Numbered from the stretch's first letter, positions 35,901-47,872 are shown. The stretch is 64,000 bases of DNA from Ophiostoma sp. CBS 140.51 (GCA_029298735.1 JANSLP010000051.1:90407-154406); one strand, 5' to 3'. Notes: generated from the letters alone by a model not told the origin. A program made the numbers and translations.

Positions 35901-36379
35901 AAAGTCTCGACAACGTCGCAGCGGACCTTGCGGTTGCGGCAACTGACACAGGCACGAGCGGCACGGCGCTTAATCACCTTGCCGGCGGCATTGGTGACTG
36001 TACCCTCTTTGCCGTCCGAAGTGGCGCTGATAGTGCTGTCCTTCTTCTCACCAGCCGTCTTCTTGGAGCGGCGTTTCCGCTGCTGGATGGTGCCATTGGC
36101 ATTCTCACCATTCGCCTGGGAAAGCGAGCCGTTGGCGGAGCTGTTGGAAATGGAGTTAGAGCGCTCGGTGGCCGGGAGGAGCATCACGGGGCGGCTGCTG
36201 GCGGTGCTGCTCATGCTGCTGCGGATGCTGCCCTCGCGGTTGGCGAAACCAATGGTGATGCCCTTGTCATTGGTGCTGCTAAAGGGTGAGGTTTCGTCAT
36301 CGTGAATTCCGACATCGGTTCCGGCGCCGCTGTCAAAGACGCTCAGGTTGGACGAGTTGGGGCTCGACATGTCATCCAT
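32988..36379 (-). CDS. ctf1: Zn2Cys6 transcription factor of the CTF1/FarA/FarB family
   Basis: Three exons: complement(join(32988..34877, 34946..35684, 35838..36379)), 1056 aa. Intron 1 (153 nt, GTAGGT ... TAG) and intron 2 (68 nt, GTGAGT ... TTTCAG) keep frame. The binuclear zinc cluster at residues 144-172 has spacing C-X2-C-X6-C-X7-C-X2-C-X6-C (ACVSCRNRKVRC ... PCGNCRWDKIEC) and is preceded by a basic nuclear-localisation stretch (QQRKRRSKK, KRRAARA). The fungal-specific transcription factor domain contains VEFVHPYMPLLELHPLLETI, then across intron 2 ALYDFDYETDRLTLVQALLL-MTYWYETPDDQKDTWHWMG, SLAHTIGLHRDP and RDRMIALGMRRPKRI. This is the pattern of cutinase transcription factor 1 and the Far regulators of fatty-acid catabolism. 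Unusual parts are a His-rich stretch soon after the zinc cluster and an Asn-rich stretch at about residues 890-925. I cannot tell FarA from FarB by eye. Confidence 0.88.
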
Positions 36380-37600
36380 GGTGACGTTTTGTGGATTTTT
36401 TGGGGGGCCGTTAAAAGGTGACACTTCGATTTTTATGTCGCCGTTTTCTGAGGTTACCTTTTCAGGTAGTTGTGGGATTATTCGAGTCGGGCGTCAGGCC
36501 GTGTCACACAGCAGGCCCTTTGGATTTCTAGTATTATTCGGCACGTTTGGAGTGTTGCAGCGCGCAATGTAGTGAACCCGAGGTTTTTTTCAGATCCTCT
36601 TCTGCGGGTTCAAGAGGTAAGACGGTGCGAAGTCGAATATGAGACATGAATATGACCCCAATTAGAAACGAGGTCGGCGGGTTTAGATTCTTGTTGTTGA
36701 AGTTGGTTTTCTGTCTTTTCTTTGGCCGTCTGTCGCTGGTTTTTTTTTTGTTTAAAGCTTCCTCGTTCGGTCGAATATCGATAAGAAGAAGAAGAAGAAG
36801 AAATAAACGAAAACAAGAAGAACAAGACGAGACGCACTTCAACTGTGACGCGTTTGTAAAAGTTGTTGGTGGGTTTTCTTCTTTTGATCTTTTTAGAGAA
36901 CGGAGTTTCGGATAAGGGAAATCGTGGGTTGTTCGAGTTTCTCTGAAATCGGCGAAGCGGGTAATACAGAGAAAGAAAGAGAGGTGGTGAGCAGTGGTGG
37001 TGGCAAAGAAAGCAGCGGAAAAAGCAGGCCGGTTGAGTGGAGATTGGTCTGGAGCAAAGCAAAGAAACAAAGAAAAAAGAGGTGCAGTCGAAGCTGTCAA
37101 AAAAATCGAAGCAATTCAAAAAGATGTTTGTAGGAAGAACAGAGTTCAGAGAAGCAAACAAAACAAAAGGACAACAGCAAGAGTAAAAAAAAATTAGGAA
37201 AGAGATTCGGCAAAGCAGCAAAGTCACGGCGACGAAAAGTAGTTTACGGAGAATGACCCAAAGAAAAAAGAGGAGGGCGGACAGGCTCCGTAGAAGGGGG
37301 AGGGGGAGGTTCCTAAAGAGTGGGGATTGGGGGAAGGATATAGAGTATCGATGAGGATATATCGAAGAGGAACAAAAGAGGAACAGGGACTTGGGGGAGC
37401 TACTTTTAGGTGGCACTTTTTTATTTTGTACGGATAGAATAACAACAAAACCGAAGGCGGAGGCAAGCACGCAAGAGCAAGAAAAAAAAAGGACCACAAA
37501 AAAAGAAAAATAGAAGCAGCAAAAAAGATGTCACCTGGAGAAAACACGCAACGCACGAGTCTGCCCCAAAGTCACGACTAGTCTCTTTTTTCCCCTACCA
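36380..37600 (-). promoter_or_regulatory. CT-rich 5' leader/promoter of the zinc-cluster gene
   Basis: On the minus strand this stretch is heavily pyrimidine-rich, with frames of up to 295 codons open only because of composition. It contains several upstream ATGs, so any transcript starting here would carry upstream ORFs that could restrain translation of the regulator. The transcription start is not visible. Confidence 0.35.
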
Positions 37601-40600
37601 TACCCCCCTGTGGTGGGACCAACGACGGGGGCGTTGTGGACTGGCGTGCGGCGTGTCGTGTAGTGTGTCTGTCCCCTTTTTAACAAGGGCCAAGATGGCC
37701 TCTTGTTGGGCAAAAAGAAAGACCAGGCGAGCCAGCGGAAGAAACCAAAGGAAACGGTCAAAAGACGAGTGCAAAAAATAGACCAAGAACACAGACGACA
37801 GCCAATTGCTAGTGGGGACAGCCCGGGGCCATGCAGAGAAAGGACAGACAGAAAAAACTGGGGAATAAGTCTTGCCTCGAGACCAAAAAAGACGACGGAA
37901 AAGGGTAAGGATTAAAATATTAAAAAATAAAATCAAAAGAGAAAAAGCACCAGAAATGACGAGAGCAGCAAAGCGGCCTTTGATTAGCCTTGTGGGCACT
38001 TGCAGGATCGGGGCCCAGGCCAGGCCAGAAGGTCCAGGCGGAGAAGGAGACGAAGAAGGGGCTTGTCGTGATCGTGAAGAACGGCAATAAAAAGTAAGGA
38101 GAGGGAGAGGAGAGCAAAGACACATTGATAGGTATGAGCCCACAGGCAATGAGCAAAATACTAGAGATTGGGGATGCAAGATACAAGACAAAAGCAAAAG
38201 AATAAGCACGAGGAGATCCAGGACAGGTACAAATTATTACGGCCAAGTACACGTCCCAATTGGGAGTCCGTAATCGTGATCCTTTCAAAGAACAAAAGAA
38301 TAAAAACGGGTCCCCCCGACGGTGAGCAGCCCAATGGAAACCTGCGGCGGTCTAGGCAAGGCGCGTGTGTCAAAGGTGGGTGTGGAGGGGCATAATCAGG
38401 AAACGGAAGACGGCTACAGGAGGCAGCCTGTCGAACGAATAGGATATTGAAGAGACGGTTGGCAAGCGAGCAGTCGAGGAGACGGTGTGTGTGAATTCTG
38501 AAGACTAAAAAGATACATCGTCTCAATTCTGCAAGCGCACGAGACCTGCAGACATTGTGTCCGTTCGCCGCCTTTTTAAATTGTTCGAATAACAAGAATC
38601 AAGACCAAGTACAGATGCAAATGCCAACTCAAATGCAGCAGGCATACGATTTGTGTCTGAATGTTCTAGTCCTGACAAAAGAGGCAAGTAGGCGACTAGG
38701 GGAAGAGACAAGACGGCCCACAAAGAGCACCAAAAGACTAAAAAGACATATCCCAATGCGAGGCGTAGCTCGCGGCCTGTCTGTCTCTCTGTGACTGTGA
38801 ACACAATATCGAACGTTGATTGTCCAGTTTGGTCTTTTTTGTCTGGATTTGTTGTGCAAATACCGATTGATATAGAGTCTCTGGCCTTTAAATTTCGAAA
38901 GGCGGTGGCGGAGCCGGAAGATGGAAGCGAAGTAGAGTGGGCAAGCATTGCTGTTCACTCATAGTCGGCGTGTCGATGCCGCAGGTCCCACGAACAATCC
39001 GAGACCCTCAGGGACAGGCAAAGACACCAAGCATTGCGGAGATTTTGTGCATACATACACATACAAGCTCGCAGGAGAGCTGCTGCTCACTCGTATCTTG
39101 CTTGTATCTTCTTCATACACTCCGGTTTTGGTCTTGGCTTCTGTCACGATATGCAGTCGCAGGGTAGGATAGAAACAAGGAGAACACACCAGAACAGGAA
39201 AAGAGAATACACAGTATGTACACCCATGTGAACGTCGACGGCGAAGTTGGTATTCCAGACCTGCACGTCCAATATTAGCATACACAGTACTTCCTGCTAT
39301 TGCCTGCCCTTTTGAGAATCCAATGGCCTGGCTGCTTTTTTGTCTTATTCCTGACCCAACAAAGCTGAGGCCTGAGGGTCTTTACTCCGTACGCGTCGTT
39401 TCTTTTTCCCGCTGGGAAAGGAGATGTGCCTCGCAGGGGCCTGGGCTGGCCCCAGTCAGAACGGCAGTCGTCATTCCACGGACTAGGACGTTGCATCCCC
39501 CTGAGAGCGGACATGTGGGATGTGGATATTGACAAGAAACGGGCGACGGGCGGCATCTACGGGGGCAGTTTTAGTATCTCTTCGACATGTCAGTCTGGTA
39601 TTCAATCTTCGCAGTCCTCAAAAACTCTCTGCCGCTACAAGATGCCCCGAAGATACGGCGAACCAGAAAAGCTTGGAGTATCCATGAACTGGTGGCGGCA
39701 GGGTCCTCTCAAGGAGGATAATGAAAAGAAATATAATCTGGGGATAGAGCACTTTGAAGAGACTTCTACTTGCTCCATAATGACACCGGTGGCGAGGATT
39801 GACGCGACAACGAAGGGAAGGGGGAAGAGAGTAGATCCGGGTGAGACAAAGACTAAACACGGTGAACAAGTACTCGTGTGTAGCTGACATAGTCGACCTG
39901 ATGTTGAACTTTCGTTTTCTTTTTTTTGCTGTTCAAGGGGACCTACAAGTACCGTATCTGCATGTCATCCATAATTTTCTGTGGTGACAGAAGAAGTCTC
40001 TTACTTTGCAGAGTTGCATTGGAGGCACAGCGACTTACGAGAAAAAAAATCGAAAAAAAAACCCAAAACCCAAAACGGCAGCTCCCGTTTTCTAGGAAAA
40101 CGAAAATGGGGTTGCAAGCAGAAAAGTAAACGCAGGTTCAAGGGCCTCTCAGTGTGCAAAAAGGCCGCAGCCTCTCACGGAGCGCGGAAATCGAATGTAA
40201 TTACGAACGGCCTCTCGGGGGTAGGTGAAGTGGTCAAAAGGCCAAGCAAGCACAAGGCCTGCTAGGTCCGGAAAGGAAAAGACAACAAAAGAGACAAGGA
40301 CGAGGCCTGACGCTTGGGAAAGGAGGAAGAATGGGGCAGGCAAAAAAGCCATGCGGAGGGTGTGTGGGTGAGTGTGTACAATGGAGACCCTACAAGGCCA
40401 AAATCCTGTAAGGCCACACCACATTGTGTTTGGTTGCTGCTTGTTGGAGGTTGGAGATTGAACTTTCAATGACGAGTCGTCTATTACGAAGAAGACCAAA
40501 AGGGGACACAAAAGAACAATCGATTGATCCTCGACAATTCAAGCACAGTTGCCACAGACAGGCACAGGAACACAATGACACAACTCAAGAAACACAAAGC

Positions 40601-43600
40601 AAGCGCAAAATTGTCACTTTTACAACGGCACCGAGCACGGCAGACATTGTATGCCCACTTCAAGGAGAAACAGACCAATCATAGGGCCCCAGATAACTAG
40701 GCTTACTAGGCATTTTCAGGTCGCGTCTGTTTGGTCTCGCAGAGGCCAAGCTTACCTGGCTGACCTAGAGCTGCCTGGGGACGGGCTCTGTTCTGGAGGG
40801 AAAGTGTGGCCCAAAGACAGGGAGGAGGAATGGGGCCCACGCCAGAGGGCAGTTTTGTGTGGAGATCAAAAAAGAGGCGGAAAGACACGACAAGGGACAA
40901 GGTCTAAAAGGCAGGCGTGTGAAGTGCAGAAATAGAAAAAGTGAAGAGTTGGAAGGATGGAGCGTGACCCTGTCCATTGACAATACGACGTTTGGACGTT
41001 CCAGGACGTGCTCCGTTTTGGGTGTAAGATGATATGTCCACTCCAAAAATGGTTGATAATGATTCAAAGTTGAATTAATGGTTATGGATGGCTGGGTGGC
41101 CATGACGCGACGATAGACAGAAGGACAGCTTCGACGGAGGTCGTGTGTTGCGTTCAATGATAGGCACAGGCCTTGGCAAAGAAGCTTTCTCGCCTCGCCA
41201 GCCAAAGAACGACTCCAAAAAAAATACAATACAACCCCTCTTGAGATCGCCCTTCTCGATCAGGCAATTCTTTACTCCAGGCCTTTCGTGAGGGGAAGTC
41301 GGTCGACGGACGGATGAGAGGAACAGAATGATAGAGATAGTGAGAAAGAGAGTAACCGGGCAAAAATGACAAAGAAAGCGAAAGAAGCAGAAACAAAAGA
41401 AATTGGGAAAGAAGACACGAATTGACAGCTGACAGAGTGAAAGTTGCAACAATGGATGCATCCAACTTGGCGTTCAAGTTTTGCAGAAAATGTGATAACA
41501 ATAGGGCGGCCGCTGTGGATTCGTTCCGTCTTCCGTCGTCTGCTGCCGTTCCATTGCATGCATGGCAAAAATCAAGCAAACTCAAAGAGAAAAATGCAAC
41601 GAAATGGGGCCCTCCAGCCTCCTTTTACTCGAACTATTCCCGTGTTTTGTGGAAGGAAGTATTGTAATAGTCTCGTTTACGCATCGCTTGCCTCCGTTTG
41701 GCTCCGTATCTAACACGCCGTGGCCCCTGTGTTGAACCATCAAACCCTGCCAGCAATTGCAGGAACTGCAACACTCAATATTACAGATGTCGGCAAAAGC
41801 CGGACAATATAACCGGGCAAAAAAAAAACGACATAGGCGACCTCAACACTCGACCTCACTTCAACAAAAAAATCAAACGCGTTACAAACGACAATCTCTG
41901 GAAATCAAAATAGTCGGTCAAGAAGCAAGAAGCCGAAAAGGAGGTGTGTGTCCAGCCCCTTCTTCCGCCCGAGTGTTCAGAAACCCGTGCTAGCTTGCAA
42001 GGATCCGAAAGAACGAGAGACCTTCATATTTTCGACTGGCACGATTAAGATGTATCTTACTCTTTGACGTGTCTAATTTTATGCCATTTTGCTGTGTCTC
42101 ACGACGTGTTTCTTTCTTTTTTTCTACCGTCCTGTCATTCACAATTACACTACCGCACGTCGGAAGCGTACATCGTAAGATATTTGCCCTCGCAGCAAGG
42201 CTGGCTCCATGTCCACAGGTCTCGCAGAAGCTTCTCATAGGCTGCCCGCTGGCTCTTGTGGTTCTTTGTGGTTCTTGTTCCCTTTCGGCTCCCACTACCC
42301 CGGTTCCGCTCATTGGATTGTTCTGGCATTTTGCGCCCATCTGCGCCCATCTACGCCCATTTATGTCTGTTTACGGCCTATCTTGTCTCTCCCCTTGCCT
42401 CTTGCTTGGCCCATATTTTATTCTACTCTCTTCTCCCTCGTTCTTCCCCGTGGTCATGTTTTCCTTTTTCTGTTGGTATGTCAGTCAGCTCTTGGCCTCT
42501 CCGCACAAGACGACGGCTCCGCATATATAAATACACACGAGATGCATAGAGAGACAATGCAGAGACACTTCAATAAAAACACGGGGTATGGAGAAGGTGG
42601 CAAGCCACGTTTGAGGGGAGAGGAAGATCTGGGGGAAAGGCAGAACTGGGCGAAAAAACAGCAAGCAATAAGCAACGAAAAAAAGGAAGAACACAGAAGA
42701 GGACGGGAAACGGTCCTTGTTAGACCGCCCAGAAAAAAACAAGACCCTGCATCTCGATGAGCCCCTCGATCGCTTTTCCATTCCCCAACGCGTTTTTCTT
42801 TTTTATCCTTTTTATTCTGATTTTTTTCCCTTGCATGTCGTCTTTGCACATACTCCGTAGCGTGCAACGGGAATAGCGTACCTGCCCCGGAAGCAATAAA
42901 AATTAAATAATAAAAAGGTGACAGAAAAGCAAAAAGAGAAAATCGAAAAAAAAAAAAACTACAGTGCTTCGGAAAAAGTCGGCCGACGACAATCCAAAGC
43001 GCAAGGCCAGCCCAAAGCAACTTCAAATAAAACTGGGGTGTCAACTTCCGGCCTTCCGACCCACTATCTCACTTGTGTCGTCTGGCTCGCAATTCATAAC
43101 CCCGTCCCAGGATGTTATCTTCTACAATCCAAGCCCGTGAGCGTCGTGAGCTCGGTTTCTACAGCATCTCGTCGAAAACTGTAATTTACGTGATCACGTT
43201 ATTAGTCACGCGCCAGGAATAAGGCATATTGCGGACGATATTTGGCAGTAGCAAAACAGTATTCTCCTGTCAATATCCGTTATTATATTTGGAACGTTTT
43301 AAACAGACATAGCTAGCCCAAGAATTCAAGCGAACATAGAAGTGCCGCTCCGGATCGTGCCACTGCCATTCACACAGCCCAGAACATCGGCCAAATACCA
43401 TCGGCCACCGGCGCCGACTCCCAACGTCTTCGGGACTGGCCATGGGCTTTGGGGCTCGCCAAACGGTATTTTGTGTCGCCTATTAGAATCCTTGGTCGGC
43501 TTTCTTCCGTTTCTTCAATGTGAATTCATAAAGACCCACCATGAGGAGGCTCTCGCGTCGTACATAGTTTACACTTTTCTTTCAACGTTGCCTTGTCTTG

Positions 43601-44090
43601 TCTTACATAACCGAGATAGCAAGTGACACACTAACACAACTACAAATATGTTGGAGGCATGTCTACTGTGTTCCTCATTCAATCTTGATTTCAAGCAACT
43701 TAGCCTCGGTTTCCGCGATGAAGTAACGCGAATAAGTGAGGTTGTGAAGAGTTTAAACTATCGTGACCTGAAGCTTTGGCATTTTTGGCGCTAAGCCCCT
43801 TTCGTACTTTTTTCCCATCTGTGACAGTGACGTCATCGCCCATGGAGGTGCCTGAAGAGCTCACACGAGATGGAAAGATTGCAGAAAAGAGAATATCAAC
43901 AGAGCGTGGTTGAGAGGATGTGCCCATTTTCTCGTGAATTTCCAGTCGACTTAATTTGCAAGATTTAGAGGGCAACCATACGCTTTCTCGTGGAGAATCA
44001 ATGCTCTGTGTAGTATTCCAACTATTTTTTATTTTATTCCTTCTCCGATTTTGCAACAATATTTATTGAGAAAGCAGCAACAACAAAAAA

Positions 44091-44119
44091 AGAGAGACAG
44101 AGAGAGAGAGAGAGAGAGA
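44091..44119. repeat. GA/AG microsatellite
   Basis: An almost pure AG dinucleotide run with a single ACAG interruption near its start, in intergenic DNA about 1.2 kb before the MARVEL gene. Confidence 0.9.
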
Positions 44120-44599
44120 AACAAAGGCCACCGCCTTTATGTAACCGTCATTTCAGTCTTTATGAAAGCTAGCTTTGGCAACTTGCAGGCGAATTTACCT
44201 GTCCTGGGCATAGAAGTGAATCGCCTCAGTAATAGCGCCCTGCCTCTCAGTAAGGACAATGCTGGGCCAACACCAACCTGTCCCTTCGCTCCCTTTCACC
44301 AACAGCCAGTAGCTCCTTTCTGCTCCTTTCTCTCAAGGGTTAGCTGCCATCCGCCGAAGAGGATCTTCATTATTACTTCAAGGCCTATATGGTTCGATCA
44401 ACTAGTGACTGTCGAGACCTTGAGAGGGACACAATCTGCAAAAAGGAAAATAAATATCGGAAAAGGCCGACGATGGAATCAAGGTCAAACGTATAGTAAA
44501 TAGAAAAAAAAAAAAAAAACGAAAAAGACTGCATGAAGTTGGAATTGCAATGTTTACTTGCGCCAACAATCACCAAAAAAGGGAAGAGCCGTGCAGGTG

Positions 44600-44735
44600 C
44601 GGTCTGGGCCAAGGCCCTACGTGCAGGGATAGCCTCACTTCGCGATGAGGACCCAAGATCGTGGATCTAGCCCGGCGATCGAGGCCCAGCAGCAATGTTG
44701 TGGCGCCGGCGCCAACATCGTCGCACAGCTGTACA
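44600..44735. other. GC-rich island with consecutive inverted repeats
   Basis: A GC-rich block in AT-rich surroundings. On the plus strand it holds CCCT-ACGTGC-AGGG, then CCTCA-CTTCGCGA-TGAGG, then the perfect 14-bp palindrome TGGCGCCGGCGCCA at 44701-44714, whose stem can extend by ATGT/ACAT outside a small bulge. It does not match tRNA, 5S, U1-U6 or SRP patterns I know. It may be a structured non-coding RNA, a protein-binding site or a decayed gene fragment. Confidence 0.3.
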
Positions 44736-44988
44736 AAGGGATGTATGTCAGATACTAATACCGCAAAGTGCGATGCAATAGTGAAAAAGAAAACAAGAAG
44801 TCTAAAACACTAAAGAAAGAGCTGCGACTAAATGTGGAAGTCGCAACTGGCGTGCGCCCTCGCTCCCTCCCAAAAGAGACAATATCAGCACCCAGGTCCC
44901 CGGCTCCTTCCCGCCTTTGCCTCTTTCCTCTTTTACTCTCTTTATCTCGTTGCTCCTGCATCTTTCAAAAGCCACGTCTCCGCCCCAT

Positions 44989-44995
44989 TATTTAA
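44989..44995 (+). promoter_or_regulatory. Possible TATA-like element of the MARVEL gene
   Basis: TATTTAA lies 360 bp before the ATG at 45355. The following DNA to 45354 is CT-rich, as expected for a leader. This rests on position and sequence only. Confidence 0.25.
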
Positions 44996-45354
44996 GGCCT
45001 TCCTCGGCCTGTTTTATTTCTTTCCGTCTTTGATCTGCACGAGGCCTCACAAGAGACCATCTCGACATTTTCCCTTTCTAGCTCACCAGTCTCAGTGGTG
45101 CATTACGTCATAGCCCGCTAAAGCTACTGACAGCCATCACCATTATTCGCCCTCGTCACTCATATAAGCTTCAAATCATCCTTTACGGTGACTTCTTCTT
45201 CATTCCTTTCGCCAATCGTCAATTTTTATTGCATATTGTGCTGTGGCATTTCGCATCTGCATCACCATCATCTTGGTTTCAGCCTCATCTCAACTACCGC
45301 CATCGTTACTGTTACATCCTCACCATCAAACCCACCCCCCCACAGCCCGCAGCC

Positions 45355-47184
45355 ATGGCTGTCCACACTAGCATCGGCCTGAGGTGGCTCCAATTTTTTA
45401 TCCGCATGGTCATCTTCCTCTGTGCCATTGTCGTCCTCGTCATCTTCGCCTACTTTTTGTCCAAGCTGAACAGCTCCGACCTCAACATCCCGACCTGGGT
45501 CCGTGCCGTTGAAGGTTTGTCAGGTGCCGCCGCGCTTTACTGCCTTATCGCTTTCCTGCTTTTGTGGTTTGTTGCCGGCCATCCGGTGGTTTCTGTCATC
45601 GCCATCATCCTGGACATTTGCTTCATTGGTGCCTTCATCTACATTGCCACTGCCAACCGCGGCGGCTCTGGCAACTGCAACCGTGACAACATCCGTACAC
45701 CTTTCGGTACGGCCAATGCCGACGTCAATCGCATCGACAACCAGAATGGCGTCTCTGTCAACATCCCTACTTTCCGCGTTTCGTGCCGTCTTGAGAAGGC
45801 TTGCTTGGCTGTGTCCATCATTGCCATTGTCTTCTGTCTTTTCGCCATTGCCGTGGAGTTCCTCCTAGCCCGCAGCTATCGTAAGGAGAAGAAGTTTGGC
45901 CCTGGTCCCAACAATAACTACACCTCGGGCAGCGGCCGCCGTCTGGGTCTCTTTGGCAAGAAGCGCAAGAATCAAAATGGTGTCGGCGACGGCTACGATG
46001 ACCCCAATGCCCTGCCCGCGCATACCGAGCCCGGTCAGATGCGCGAGAGCTACGCTACGGAGGCTACCGCTGTTGGCCACCACGGCTACGGCGACGGCGT
46101 CGTCGACCCCAACAAGCCCATTGAGCAAAACAACCGTGCCTATGGCAACATGAACAACGGCTACGGCAACAACAATCTGGAGAACGGCACCAACCGCACT
46201 GTTAGCTCACGCCTGGCCAACAAGACCATGCGCGGCGGCAACAACAACAACGCCTTCCGTGGTGCCGCCGCTGGTGCCGCTGTCGGCGCTGCTGGTGGCT
46301 ATGCTGCCAATTCGGTTTCTCGCAACAGCAACTACGCCGATCCGGCCGCCGCTCGTGGTGGTGATGTGGATCCCAACCTCCAGAGCAGCGTGGACCCCAG
46401 CTACATGCACGACAACACCGGTGGCCTCGCTGAGGCGCCTGCGAACGAGGTTCCTACTGTCCGTGGCACCGGTGTTGACAACTACGACAACATCCGCAAC
46501 ATCGCTGCCGACCATACTGCTGAGGCTTACAACACCGCTGGCACTACAGGTGCTACAGGTGCTACTGGCGCTGCAGGCGCTGCCGGTGTCGCTGGCGTTA
46601 CCGGTGCTGGTGCAACTGGCTTTAACGGGTCCAGGGAACCCTCCGCCGTCCGTGGTGCCGGTGTTGACAGCTACGCCAACGATAGCTACGTTAACGACAA
46701 CTATGCCAACGACCCCTATGTTAGCGACACTTATACCAATGTCAGCGGCGTGACTCCCGAAGCTCCCTCTATGACCGGTGCTGGTGTCGGGTCTGGTGTC
46801 GGGTCTGGTGTCGGGTCTGGTGTCGGGTCTGGTGTCGGGTCTGGTGTCGGGTCTGGTGTCGGGTCTGGTGTCGGGTCTGGTGTCGGGTCTGGTGTCGGGT
46901 CTGGTGTTGGTTCCGGTGTTGGTGCAGGTGCTGCCACTGGCGTAGGTGCCGGCGCTGCCACTTCAGGCGCTGCTGCTCCTAGCACAACCATCCGCGGCAC
47001 CGGTATCGATAACTATGCCAACATCCGCGGCGCCGCCGTTGACCCCAACGTCTGGGGCGGTGCTATTGATCCCGCTACGGGCAACTCGGCCGGTCTCCGC
47101 GGCAGCCTTGAGACTGGAGCACGCGATCTTCAGGAGCAGGCTGTTGACAGTGCTCGCAAGTATGGCAACCCGCCGCAGTTTTAG
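45355..47184 (+). CDS. MARVEL-domain membrane protein with long repetitive C-terminal tail
   Basis: Single exon of 609 aa; ATG at 45355 in AGCCATGGCT context (MAVHTSIGLRWLQ). The first 185 residues form a four-helix MARVEL-type domain: helices at about 9-37 (FFIRMVIFLCAIVVLVIFAYFL), 50-70, 75-98 (VVSVIAIILDICFIGAFIYI) and 145-170 (CLAVSIIAIVFCLFAIAVEFLL), with a loop between helices 3 and 4 that carries Cys residues (GNCNRDN, VSCRLEKAC). A cytoplasmic tail of about 420 residues follows, with basic, Asn/Gly-rich and Gly/Ala-rich segments. It contains a collagen-like GAT/GAA run (about residues 398-420), a GVGS tandem repeat (about residues 477-520) and three copies of a VRGTGVDNY-type motif at residues 369, 432 and 546. 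MARVEL proteins act in membrane apposition and vesicle traffic; fungal ones often sit in plasma-membrane domains. The exact role is unknown. Confidence 0.82.
   Translation: MAVHTSIGLRWLQFFIRMVIFLCAIVVLVIFAYFLSKLNSSDLNIPTWVRAVEGLSGAAALYCLIAFLLLWFVAGHPVVSVIAIILDICFIGAFIYIATANRGGSGNCNRDNIRTPFGTANADVNRIDNQNGVSVNIPTFRVSCRLEKACLAVSIIAIVFCLFAIAVEFLLARSYRKEKKFGPGPNNNYTSGSGRRLGLFGKKRKNQNGVGDGYDDPNALPAHTEPGQMRESYATEATAVGHHGYGDGVVDPNKPIEQNNRAYGNMNNGYGNNNLENGTNRTVSSRLANKTMRGGNNNNAFRGAAAGAAVGAAGGYAANSVSRNSNYADPAAARGGDVDPNLQSSVDPSYMHDNTGGLAEAPANEVPTVRGTGVDNYDNIRNIAADHTAEAYNTAGTTGATGATGAAGAAGVAGVTGAGATGFNGSREPSAVRGAGVDSYANDSYVNDNYANDPYVSDTYTNVSGVTPEAPSMTGAGVGSGVGSGVGSGVGSGVGSGVGSGVGSGVGSGVGSGVGSGVGSGVGAGAATGVGAGAATSGAAAPSTTIRGTGIDNYANIRGAAVDPNVWGGAIDPATGNSAGLRGSLETGARDLQEQAVDSARKYGNPPQF
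46783..46914 (+). repeat. Coding 12-bp minisatellite GGTGTCGGGTCT (GVGS x 11)
   Basis: Ten identical copies run from 46783 to 46902, followed by one synonymous-type variant (GGTGTTGGTTCC) to 46914. Complete nucleotide identity of the ten copies points to recent expansion by slippage or unequal exchange. On the other strand it reads as a false PDPT repeat. Confidence 0.97.
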
Positions 47185-47364
47185 AAGAATTTGCAGTCAA
47201 GCCTGAAGCGAAAGCCAAGGGGGGATTGGGAGGGAACGTCAAAGTCGAAAAAGTAGAAAGGGAAAAACGAAAGAAAAAACGACGCAACTAGAAGAAGAAT
47301 ATGATACCCGAGGTAATTAATTCTATTTGGATATGTGGGACAACAATGATAGTCTCTGTCTTTG

Positions 47365-47395
<31 letters not shown>

Positions 47396-47872
47396 CAGGA
47401 CAGGATACTTGAGATACTTGCCATTATGGATGGGAGTTTTGGCAACATTGGAATTTGGTATCAGAACTTGGAATGGAGCCTTCAGTTTTTTGAAGGTATC
47501 GGTGGTCTACGGTGCAGTTCACAATATTGCTTACTAAAAACGTGAGGGCCATAATGAAGTTAGCGAAACGGCGCTCTCACAACCAAACAAAACTAATTCC
47601 AATCACAAAAACAAATAATAAATAAGACAAAATACAATTCATAAATCGTTCATTCAATTACTATGGCTATTTTAGGATACCAAGAAGCATCGCGACATTC
47701 TGTTCGCTGTTCGCGTCTGCCCCCATTCTTTTCGTACTTTTTTTTTGTCTCTTCGCAATTCGCTCTTTCGGTCTTCGCCTCTTCTGGGTGGCATGGGTGG
47801 CAGACAATACATACTAATGGTACTCAAGAAAAATAGAAATAAAAACCGGAGGATCGTACGGCACCAACTGTG
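47185..47872. other. 3' region of the MARVEL gene with GA microsatellite
   Basis: No coding sequence is seen. A pure GA microsatellite of about 14 units occupies 47365-47392, followed by GGATACTTGAGATACTTG at about 47402. A similar ATACTTGAGATACT string occurs near 58650. Confidence 0.6.

Larger units (their letters stand above)
37601..45130. other. Gene-poor region, no recognisable coding sequence
   Basis: About 7.5 kb with no frame resembling a known protein. It is purine-rich on the plus strand between 37700 and 38200 and again near 41300-41450. It holds two TACTCCGTA motifs (39383 and 42851), a GA microsatellite near 44091-44119 and a GC-rich, hairpin-forming island at about 44600-44735. 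No tRNA, rRNA or transposon was found. Confidence 0.45.

Noticed and set aside
46731..47000. PDPT-repeat protein on the minus strand
   Set aside because: Mirror reading of the GVGS minisatellite inside the MARVEL gene.
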